Part shown: piece by piece, positions 26,363 to 32,830 of the stretch
Layout of the letters: each line of letters opens with the position of its first letter
Numbering within the stretch: the first letter of the stretch is position 1
Source of the DNA: Nocardiopsaceae bacterium
GTDB taxonomy: Bacteria; Actinomycetota; Actinomycetes; Streptosporangiales; Streptosporangiaceae
NCBI GenBank assembly: GCA_017354375.1
Contig: JAFMRC010000001.1
Span: forward strand, 27,390 to 63,153
Direction: 5' to 3'
DNA: 35,764 bases
The notes under the pieces: model-generated
Seen by the model: only the letters and a program-made list of their open reading frames with translations
Databases searched by the model: none
What the model was told of the DNA's origin: nothing
Made by a program: the position numbers and the translations under genes

Positions 26363-27430
26363 GTGGACGAGGCTGGGGAGCTCGACAAGGTGGTCGTCGA
26401 TCATGGATGGCGGTACACCTGGCTCGGCAACGACCCGTACGTCTTCGACGAGCGGACCGAGTACCTAGCCCGGATAAGCCCAATCGTGCTGGGCGGGCTC
26501 GGCACCGCCACTTCGGCAGGCCCTCTCGGCGAGGTTCTCCGCAACCTCGCCGAGACTGCGAGCGACGGCGGCGAAGCCGCCACAGCGGAGGCCGCTGGTG
26601 ACGGCGTCACCGTTCGCCTGCGCCTGCTGGGCGTCCGGGTTAACGTGCGGTGCGCTTACCAGGAGTGCGCGGACGAGATCGCAGCTTTCTACTCGGCGTC
26701 ACACGTGCCCGAGCAGGCATCCAGTCCCGAGGTCATCGTGTGGTGCGAGACGAGGGGGGCAGGACGCTACTTGTTTCGCTCCCGGCCAGATGACCATGCG
26801 GGCACGCCTCTGGATGGCGTATCCGTGCAGACACTACGGTCGCCGGTACAGCCTTGGACGTCCTCCCTGCCTCCCATCCCCCCGCTCGGATCCTGGCCGT
26901 TTAAAGACCGGTTCGCGGCCCTGCACGCGGCGGCTGTCCGCCTCGCGAGCGGTGAGTGCATTCTGATCGCCGGGGATCGTGGTTCCGGCAAGACAACCGC
27001 CGCGCTCGCGCTTGCGGAGCGCCTGAAGGCCAATGTTCTCTGCGACGAGACGGCGTTCGTCCACTGCCGGACAAACGTCGTCGAATCCTTTCCGCATGCC
27101 GTGGGCGTGTGGCGGGACGGCCGCAAGGTCAGGGTTCCGATCACCGACGTGTGCTCACGTATCGGGACAGAGCCAGCATCCATTAGCCGCCTTGTCTTCT
27201 TGCGGCGTTCTGCCGGAGGACGGGCTAGGGTGAGTCGGCTAACGAAGCCTCAGACCCTCCGGTTCCTGCTCGACCAGCACCGGGATAGCGGCGCATCGAT
27301 CGGGGACGCGATGCAGACGATGTTGAACCTGGCGGAGCGATGCGACGCCTCGGTGGTCGATTATTCGGTCACCACGGACTTTATCGATGCGCTCTGCGAG
27401 CTGGCTGGTGATCCTAGGCCGAACACGTAA
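26363..27430 (+). CDS. HPr-kinase/phosphorylase-like ATPase
   Basis: A 355-aa protein. The N-terminal 170 residues are unassigned. The C-terminal part (about 185-330) resembles the HprK-like P-loop domain seen in natural-product clusters: LHAAAVRLASGECILIAGDR, Walker A GDRGSGKTT (about 204-212), LALAERLKANVLCDETAFV with an acidic Walker-B-like position, then FPHAVGVWRDGR. There is no HPr or PTS gene here. In lasso-peptide and related clusters, HprK-like kinases phosphorylate peptide side chains. GTG 26363 lies 8 bp after leuS. The 3' end overlaps the convergent SagB-like gene by 70 bp. Confidence 0.75.
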   Translation: MDEAGELDKVVVDHGWRYTWLGNDPYVFDERTEYLARISPIVLGGLGTATSAGPLGEVLRNLAETASDGGEAATAEAAGDGVTVRLRLLGVRVNVRCAYQECADEIAAFYSASHVPEQASSPEVIVWCETRGAGRYLFRSRPDDHAGTPLDGVSVQTLRSPVQPWTSSLPPIPPLGSWPFKDRFAALHAAAVRLASGECILIAGDRGSGKTTAALALAERLKANVLCDETAFVHCRTNVVESFPHAVGVWRDGRKVRVPITDVCSRIGTEPASISRLVFLRRSAGGRARVSRLTKPQTLRFLLDQHRDSGASIGDAMQTMLNLAERCDASVVDYSVTTDFIDALCELAGDPRPNT

Positions 27431-29316
27431 GTAATGCGGCGCTCCGCCTGCCCGATGCTCAGCATTGAGCAGGCTGGCCGGTCATAGACGGCGGGGCTGA
27501 GGAACGTCGCGACCCCGAGTTCGGTCGCCGCCATGCAGATCCGCTGCCCCAGCCTGCCGAGGTCAACGAGGTCCATCAGGTACTGCCCGGGGTGACCCGG
27601 ATCGCTGAGAGCCGACAGCCAGATCGTGAGAGCACCTGATGACGTGGCAGTCTGCCCCGCGCAGTGGGCGGCGACCAGTTCCCGGGGCGGGATCTCGCCG
27701 CACTGCGTGAGGTGTCCGTCGCGCCATCGGTACAGGCCAGGAGCTAGGCCTTCTACGTTCCATGCGGCGATCGAGATTTCCAAGCCCGGCCACCAGTCGC
27801 CCGGAACAACTCGACCGAGAAGGATCTCGACCGAGGTGAGGGACACCGGCTCCGGAGCGAAGACGCGCGACGTATGGCGCCGGAACAACGCCGCCACATC
27901 GGTGAGGTACCCGGTGGCACCTGGAACACGGGAAACAACAGGGGAGGCCGCTCCGCGCTCCAGCGCTTCGGCGTACGTGAGGAAGGCCAGGTACCACTCG
28001 TGTCGTACCCAGAGGCGAAGGTCGTCATACAGGGGGGCGGCTTCGGCGACGGGAAGTAGGGCGCCGCAGGCGGCAAGCCGCTCGATGGTGGATCGGTCTG
28101 CCCCTGGCACGGCCTTCACGATGCCGGGCATGGTCTGGTCACGGTCTCCCCGCGTCGAGGGCAGGCAGTAGTTCAGGATGAGGAAGTCATCCAGGCTAAG
28201 CGCGACGCGGGCAGAGACAGGCCAGACGACACCGGCGGAGAGGGCCGGGGTGAAGCGCAGCACCATCGCGGGGTTGGTCAAGAATGCCCCGCTCTCGCCT
28301 CTGCTGTGGGCCTGGGACGGTGGATGGAAGAGCGAAGTCGGCTGATCGTGGCTAGTAGGCAAGCGACTGGCGCGGACCATCACCACCTCCGGCTCGTGGA
28401 GCCAGGAGGGCCGTCCTGGTGCCGCTGGGGCCGAGATGACCTCCGCATGCATGGCAAGGCGGCCAAGCAGGTAGGCAACCAGCTCAGTTACGTGGCCGGA
28501 GTCGATCAGGAGCGGGCGTAGCGCCCGCAGATCGCGGTACCGCCACATGGCACGATCGACCCTGGACCTGATAACGAAGCCGATGTCACGCTGGCCCAGC
28601 CTGGCTGCGTAAGACTCATGGACGGGGAAAGGCTCGGCAACGAGAGAGTGCGATGAGATGTCGTACGTGTAAGTGCCAGCAGGCACCTCGGCCAGTGGAG
28701 CATGCATGACCACGGAAAGCTCGGTGGGGTGGCGCGCCCCGCCGGAGGGAGTCGTCCTCCGGACGCAGGTGACATGCCGCGTCTTGATCTCGTCGATCGG
28801 GGCTAGAACGAGCTTCAGGATCCACGCGAGCACGCCGAGCGTGAGGCCATCGTCGGCTTCGGGGATCAATCCCAGATCAGCGTCGCAGGCAGGCAGTGCG
28901 TATCGCGGACCCTTGCGTTCAAGGACGGCGGGAGGCGGTGGCCAGAGGCTGGCGTAGCGGTCGAGAAGTTTCGACTCGTTCTCAGCGACCTCCGGCGAGC
29001 CGTAGTCGAAGAACGGGTAGTCTACGTTCGCCTGGTGAAAGCTCACCGTGAAGGAACTCGCCTCCGCGGGATCCGGGGGCGGGCTATCCAAGAGAATGTG
29101 CGCCCTGACCAGGCTATCGAGATGCCCGGAGGTCACGTGCGGGTGCGCTGCCACTACCATGTCCCGGGCGGCACCGCCTGATGCCTGAGCCAGGACCGAG
29201 ATGACGTCGGGCACCACGTCCTTCCCGATCGCGGAGAACGCCTTGCGGACCGACGGCTCGAACAGGATCCAGCGGGCTGGGCTGGCATATCCAGGCGAGT
29301 ACAGCCTGCTCTGCAC
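27361..29316 (-). CDS. SagB/McbC-like tandem nitroreductase-fold dehydrogenase
   Basis: A 651-aa protein. An unassigned N-terminal region (1-155) precedes a first nitroreductase-like domain (about 160-330) with the FMN-site hallmark RRTTPSGGARHPTEL (about 186-200) and HVTELVAYLLGRLAMHAEVI. A second, more degenerate copy (about 430-640) has LTSVEILLGRVVP, GLAPGLYRW, YLMDLVDLGRLGQRICMAA and MLSIGQAERRITYVFG. Two-domain SagB-type proteins oxidise azolines in thiazole/oxazole peptides, but no YcaO cyclodehydratase is present, so another oxidation is likely. GTG 29316 has no good ribosome site and follows the oxygenase stop by about 75 bp. Confidence 0.8.
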   Translation of the reverse strand: MQSRLYSPGYASPARWILFEPSVRKAFSAIGKDVVPDVISVLAQASGGAARDMVVAAHPHVTSGHLDSLVRAHILLDSPPPDPAEASSFTVSFHQANVDYPFFDYGSPEVAENESKLLDRYASLWPPPPAVLERKGPRYALPACDADLGLIPEADDGLTLGVLAWILKLVLAPIDEIKTRHVTCVRRTTPSGGARHPTELSVVMHAPLAEVPAGTYTYDISSHSLVAEPFPVHESYAARLGQRDIGFVIRSRVDRAMWRYRDLRALRPLLIDSGHVTELVAYLLGRLAMHAEVISAPAAPGRPSWLHEPEVVMVRASRLPTSHDQPTSLFHPPSQAHSRGESGAFLTNPAMVLRFTPALSAGVVWPVSARVALSLDDFLILNYCLPSTRGDRDQTMPGIVKAVPGADRSTIERLAACGALLPVAEAAPLYDDLRLWVRHEWYLAFLTYAEALERGAASPVVSRVPGATGYLTDVAALFRRHTSRVFAPEPVSLTSVEILLGRVVPGDWWPGLEISIAAWNVEGLAPGLYRWRDGHLTQCGEIPPRELVAAHCAGQTATSSGALTIWLSALSDPGHPGQYLMDLVDLGRLGQRICMAATELGVATFLSPAVYDRPACSMLSIGQAERRITYVFGLGSPASSQSASIKSVVTE

Positions 29317-29390
29317 TCCAGCAAGGTCAGGATTGGCCCAGACCTTGCCCTGCGGTTCATCGGCGGTGATGAGGCACCTCGAGTGGCGTG

Positions 29391-30083
29391 CTAGTCATCG
29401 TCATAGACGCGTCGTCGCCTAGCGAACTCCTCGGGATCGTCGAAGAGCAGGGAGAGGTTGATCCGGTAGGTCTCCGCGCCGTCCTCGCGGAACTGGACCC
29501 GGTCGCTCTCGTGGAACGTGCAGGCGTCGAACAAGACGGCCCGGTTGCAGCCGTACGCCACGGTCTCCGTCTTGCCGCCGGTGTGCTCCTCGAAGTACTT
29601 CTCCGCCCATTCCACGGTGTTGAACTCGTGGATCATCATGGCGGGGTCACGCTTCACATCGAAGAAGACCAGACCGCCGGCTCCGGGCAGGAGGTTGAAC
29701 TCGTCCGGCGTCATCCAGACATCGACCGTCACCGCGCCGTTGTCCGCATGCACCTTCAGCCCGACGTTGCGCTGGTGCATGAAGGCCCAGCAGCGCACGA
29801 ACTCCAGTCCGCTCAGCACTTCAGGCAGCTGCTCTTTCAGCTCCTTGGCGACCGCCTGGATCTCTGGGATCTTCGGGTCGCGTACGTAGAGTTCGTTGGC
29901 CTGCCAGTTCTTGTACTGCCAGCCCCAGTTGGACAGCAACTGAGACCGAATGCCGCTAAAGGCCTCGGGCGTGAAGAAGTTGTCCAGGACAGCGTAGTTG
30001 TAGGGAGAGGAAGTGGCGTACTCGCGTTCAACCTGCTGCCAGTCCCGCGGGGTGAGCCCTATCGCCTTGGTCGTTTTGACCAT
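29391..30083 (-). CDS. 2OG-Fe(II) oxygenase-like protein B
   Basis: A 230-aa protein, paralogue of the one at 22730-23431. The triad is His112 and Asp114 in LKVHADNGAVTVDVWMTP, His191 in DACTFHESDRVQF, and 2-oxoglutarate Arg207 in ETYRINLSLLFDD. It keeps family features better than copy A and is likely an active dioxygenase, on an unknown amino-acid, peptide or protein substrate. ATG 30083 (MVKTTKAIGL) is preferred; the frame upstream to 30125 overlaps the previous gene. It starts 13 bp after the small-protein gene stop, so the two are probably one transcript together with the SagB-like gene. Confidence 0.82.
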   Translation of the reverse strand: MVKTTKAIGLTPRDWQQVEREYATSSPYNYAVLDNFFTPEAFSGIRSQLLSNWGWQYKNWQANELYVRDPKIPEIQAVAKELKEQLPEVLSGLEFVRCWAFMHQRNVGLKVHADNGAVTVDVWMTPDEFNLLPGAGGLVFFDVKRDPAMMIHEFNTVEWAEKYFEEHTGGKTETVAYGCNRAVLFDACTFHESDRVQFREDGAETYRINLSLLFDDPEEFARRRRVYDDD

Positions 30084-30096
30084 CGTCTCGCGGCAG

Positions 30097-30543
30097 TTAC
30101 TGCGTGTGCGACTGGAGCAGGGCACGGCGCAGGGTCGGAAGCTCCTCGATGAGTTCTGTCCCTCGGGGCACGATGAAGCTGATCGAGTCCATCGTGTTCA
30201 GCGACTCGGTCGGCTGCGTGACCGCGAATTTCTGCAGATCCTCGAACGTGAGGAAGTAGGCGGCCTGACCACGCGAGTACCGGATGAGGACAGACGGGTT
30301 GATCTCGGGGTTGCGTAGGAAAGACGGAACCTCGTCGATGACCTCCCCGTCGGGAATGACGAACGACACTGTCGAGTCATCCAGCCGACTCCAGGTCGCC
30401 GGAGTGCAGCGGTATTCCGTCAGATCCTCAGCCTTGACGAAGTAGGCGCATGACCGCGCCGGATCCTGGATGAGAACGTTGGGGAGCGTGTCGAAGGTGC
30501 GTCGATGCTCGTTCAGCTTGTCATACGCGGTCTCGGCGTCCAT
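30097..30543 (-). CDS. Small protein with internal tandem duplication
   Basis: A 148-aa acidic protein, family not recognised. It consists of a 20-residue N-terminus and two related units of about 57 residues: 21-77 (PNVLI..., CAYFVKAEDLTEYR, VSFVIPDGEVIDEVPSFLR) and 83-140 (PSVLI..., AAYFLTFEDLQKFA, ISFIVPRGTELIEELPTLRR). It is first in the transcript with oxygenase B and the SagB-like enzyme. It could be a peptide precursor, a substrate-binding or leader-recognition protein, or an immunity protein; there is no obvious core peptide or protease site. ATG 30543 has AGGGAA about 7 nt upstream. The open frame to 30714 runs through AT-rich promoter DNA and is discarded. Confidence 0.75.
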   Translation of the reverse strand: MDAETAYDKLNEHRRTFDTLPNVLIQDPARSCAYFVKAEDLTEYRCTPATWSRLDDSTVSFVIPDGEVIDEVPSFLRNPEINPSVLIRYSRGQAAYFLTFEDLQKFAVTQPTESLNTMDSISFIVPRGTELIEELPTLRRALLQSHTQ

Positions 30544-30691
30544 CGTAATTCCCTGTTCCGCGCCGTGCGGCGCTCGCGTTCGCCGGTTACCGGACATTAT
30601 CTCTTCGCATGCCCAAAGCAAGGACGAGCTTAACATTGCCTCCGATTTCAAACAACAGGGTACTTCGAATGATAGCGCGATGCGGAATTTG

Positions 30692-30719
30692 ACGTTATCA
30701 CTTCTATCACTCACGTCAA
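30692..30719 (-). promoter_or_regulatory. Candidate promoter of the minus-strand island operon
   Basis: On the minus strand TTGACG (30714-30719) and TAACGT (30692-30697) are separated by 16 bp. They lie in an AT-rich stretch (30601-30780 is about 46% GC by hand count) upstream of the small-protein gene. This implies a 5' leader of about 140 nt. The flanking tgacgt...acgtca arms form a short inverted repeat. Confidence 0.45.
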
Positions 30720-30784
30720 TCCGATAGCATTACAGTAAAGCTACTAGTAAAGGGCCGTCAATTTCATGAAGCGGTCGTCCATGG

Positions 30785-31129
30785 GTGGCCGTTCCCGACC
30801 TCAACACCACATTCTCAGGTACTTGGCCCGCTCCGTTATGGTCGGCCCAGCTGATGTCGGAACAGGACGTGCCGCAATCAGCGCGATCCGTGGCTAAGGC
30901 CGCCTGGCCGACCGCGGACCCGGCCCTGGTGGTTCAGGAGAGCGTCACGTGCGTGGTGCAGGTGAACGGTAAGGTCCGCGACCGGCTGGAGGTTCCCCCC
31001 TCGATCGGCGAGGATGAGCTGCGGGAGCAGGCGATGGCCGCTCCGGGGGTGGTTCGCGCCCTGGCCGGGCTGGGCGTCCAGCGCGTGATCGTACGGCCCC
31101 CGAAGCTGGTCAACATCGTCGCGAGGTAA
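30785..31129 (+). pseudogene. C-terminal remnant of a conventional leucyl-tRNA synthetase
   Basis: From about 30887 to the stop at 31129 the frame encodes about 80 residues of an actinobacterial LeuRS C-terminus: [53 protein letters not shown]. Nothing LeuRS-like precedes it; residues before SVAKAAWP look unrelated, so the break lies near 30850-30890. The sequence differs strongly from the complete LeuRS at 23421-26354, so it is not a duplication of that gene's end. The part left is frame-intact. GTG 30785 could still express a free tRNA-binding C-terminal domain, but loss of function is more likely. Confidence 0.85.
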
Positions 31130-31166
31130 ATTCCCTGGGTCATGAGGTGCTGCGGCGGGGCGGTGA

Positions 31167-31964
31167 TCAGACACGGCGTAGGACCGCCACCACCTTGCCG
31201 AGTATCGTCGCGTCGTCGCCGAGGATGGGCGTGTAGGCCGGGTTGTGCGGCATCAGCCATACGTGCCCGTCGCTCCGCTTGAGCGTCTTCACCGTGGCCT
31301 CGCCCTCGACCATGGCGGCGACGATCTCCCCGACCTCCGCGTCTTCCTGCTGCCGGACGACTACCCAGTCGCCGTCCGCGATCGCGGCGTTGATCATTGA
31401 GTCGCCCGCGACCTTGAGCAGGAACAGGGTGCCGTCTCCGACCAGCTGGCGGGGCAGCGGGAACACGTCCTCGACCTGCTCCTCGGCGAGTATCGGGATG
31501 CCGGCGGCGATCCGGCCGACCAGCGGCACGTACATCGCCTCCTGTGACGGGATGTCGAGGCCGTCGGTAACCGCCTCGGCATCGCCCTCCTTGCCTTCCC
31601 GGCTATCGGGGTGTCCCGGCCGGACCGGCTGGTGTCCGGGCAACCGGACCTCCACGGTCCGCGGCCGGCCCACGTCACGGTGCAGGTAGCCCTTCTTCTG
31701 CAGCGTGGACAGCTGGTAGGACACGCTGGAGGTGCTGGTCAGCCCGACGGCCTCGCCGATCTCGCGCATCGACGGCGGGTAGCCGCGCTTCTGCACCGAC
31801 TCCCTGATCACCTGCAGTACCTTGCGCTGGCGCCAGGTGAGCACGTGGTCGGGGTCGGGCTTGTCCGGCGTCTCCAGGACCACGACCGGCGCCGTCCCCT
31901 TGGGCTTGCGGCCCGGCCTTCCCTTAGGTCGCAGGGGTGGCTGCGGTTCTTCGGTGTTTTCCAT
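31167..31964 (-). CDS. lexA: LexA, SOS response repressor
   Basis: A 265-aa repressor and self-cleaving protease. An actinobacterial Pro/Lys-rich N-terminal extension (about 1-40) precedes the winged-helix domain (about 45-110: [40 protein letters not shown]). The cleavage site Ala-Gly is in GRIAAGIPI, the catalytic Ser in [16 protein letters not shown] and the Lys in [13 protein letters not shown] 31964 follows GGAGGTCC. The open frame to 32228 is discarded because it reads through the control region. A candidate SOS box (32030-32045) lies 65 bp upstream, indicating autoregulation. Confidence 0.96.
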   Translation of the reverse strand: MENTEEPQPPLRPKGRPGRKPKGTAPVVVLETPDKPDPDHVLTWRQRKVLQVIRESVQKRGYPPSMREIGEAVGLTSTSSVSYQLSTLQKKGYLHRDVGRPRTVEVRLPGHQPVRPGHPDSREGKEGDAEAVTDGLDIPSQEAMYVPLVGRIAAGIPILAEEQVEDVFPLPRQLVGDGTLFLLKVAGDSMINAAIADGDWVVVRQQEDAEVGEIVAAMVEGEATVKTLKRSDGHVWLMPHNPAYTPILGDDATILGKVVAVLRRV

Positions 31965-32029
31965 TGGACGGACCTCCGTCGGAGAGTTGTCGCTTACGCA
32001 TACGAGATTAGTCCCTATAGGCTGAATGG

Positions 32030-32045
32030 CCAAACATCTGTTCGA
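32030..32045 (-). promoter_or_regulatory. SOS box (LexA operator) of lexA
   Basis: ccaaacatctgttcga matches the actinobacterial consensus TCGAAC-N4-GTTCGA with a perfect right half and two changes in the left. It sits about 65 bp before the lexA start. A possible -10 (CTATAG) lies between it and the gene. Confidence 0.75.
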
Positions 32046-32100
32046 CGTGTCGCGTGTCGTCCCGAATGTCTGCCCCACCCGCCCGCGCCGGAAGCCTCTT

Positions 32101-32158
32101 GAACGTGCCAAGCGCGCACTTGGTAGCGATAGAGCGAGCCCGAAAGCGCACTCGGATC
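32101..32158. repeat. Palindromic element, copy 2 (right arm decayed)
   Basis: cgtgccaagcgcgcac (32104-32119), the loop core gatagagcgagcccga, and gcgcactcgg match the reverse complement of 2286-2341. The right arm ends in atcc instead of cacg, so the hairpin is weaker. It lies in the lexA-nrdR divergent region. Confidence 0.65.
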
Positions 32159-32219
32159 CCGCGACACGCCGGAGCGAGCGGCGCGGGTTGCGGAGGTGTC
32201 GGCTCTGGTTTACGGTGGA

Positions 32220-32269
32220 CCACAACATCTAGTAGTTACACCGATGTCGTTCATCCACAAGTTGTGGAT
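32220..32269 (+). promoter_or_regulatory. Candidate NrdR box and 17-bp palindrome before nrdR
   Basis: CCACAACATCTAGTAG (32220-32235) matches the NrdR-box consensus ACACWATATATWGTGT at about 12 of 16 positions. A perfect palindrome, atccacaa-g-ttgtggat (32253-32269), is centred about 33 bp further on, near the three-turn spacing typical of paired NrdR boxes, though its centre is one base too long. It also contains DnaA-box-like tgtggatat. NrdR autoregulation of nrdRJ is known in Streptomyces. Confidence 0.5.
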
Positions 32270-32316
32270 ATCCATGATCGCAAAGGGTACGAGACGTCAC
32301 GCCGGGAGGTGATCGC

Positions 32317-32811
32317 GTGTACTGCCCGTTCTGCCGTCACCCCGACAGCCGGGTCATCGACAGCAGGGTCGCGGAGGACGGGACTGCGATCCGCAGGCGG
32401 AGGTCTTGCCCGGAGTGCGGGCGGCGGTTCACCACTCAGGAATCCGTCATCTTGATGGTGGCGAAGCGCAGCGGGGTGACCGAGCCCTTCGCGCGAGACA
32501 AGATCGTCCGTGGCGTGCAGCGGGCCTGCCAGGGACGGCCGGTCGATTCCGGCCAGCTCGCCATGCTCGCGCAGCGAGTGGAGGAGACGATCAGGGCGCG
32601 CGGCCTGGCGGAGGTGTCGTCCCACGAGGTGGGGCTGGCGATCCTCGGGCCGCTTCGCGATCTCGACGAGGTCGCGTACCTCAGGTTCGCCTCGGTGTAC
32701 CGGGGGTTCGAGTCGATCGACGACTTCGAGAAGGAAATCACCGCGCTGCGGGGTCGGCTTGACGCCGGCAGCGCGCAGGAAGTGTTAGCGGATCCGCCAG
32801 GGGATCGATGA
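32317..32811 (+). CDS. nrdR: NrdR, ribonucleotide reductase repressor
   Basis: A 164-aa zinc-ribbon/ATP-cone repressor. Zinc cysteines are Cys3 and Cys6 (MYCPFC) and Cys31 and Cys34 (SCPECGRRF). The ATP-cone (about residues 46-136) includes [20 protein letters not shown] and [17 protein letters not shown]. It represses ribonucleotide reductase genes when dATP is high. GTG 32317 is set by GGAGGT 6 nt upstream and gives the invariant Met-Tyr-Cys start. nrdJ follows after 19 bp. Confidence 0.97.
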   Translation: MYCPFCRHPDSRVIDSRVAEDGTAIRRRRSCPECGRRFTTQESVILMVAKRSGVTEPFARDKIVRGVQRACQGRPVDSGQLAMLAQRVEETIRARGLAEVSSHEVGLAILGPLRDLDEVAYLRFASVYRGFESIDDFEKEITALRGRLDAGSAQEVLADPPGDR

Positions 32812-32830
32812 GCAAGGGGGAAAGGGAGTC

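Larger units (their letters stand above)
31965..32316. promoter_or_regulatory. lexA / nrdRJ divergent control region
   Basis: These 352 bp hold the lexA promoter side (SOS box), the second palindromic element, and the nrdR promoter side (NrdR box, palindrome, ribosome site). No protein gene is credible here. Confidence 0.7.
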
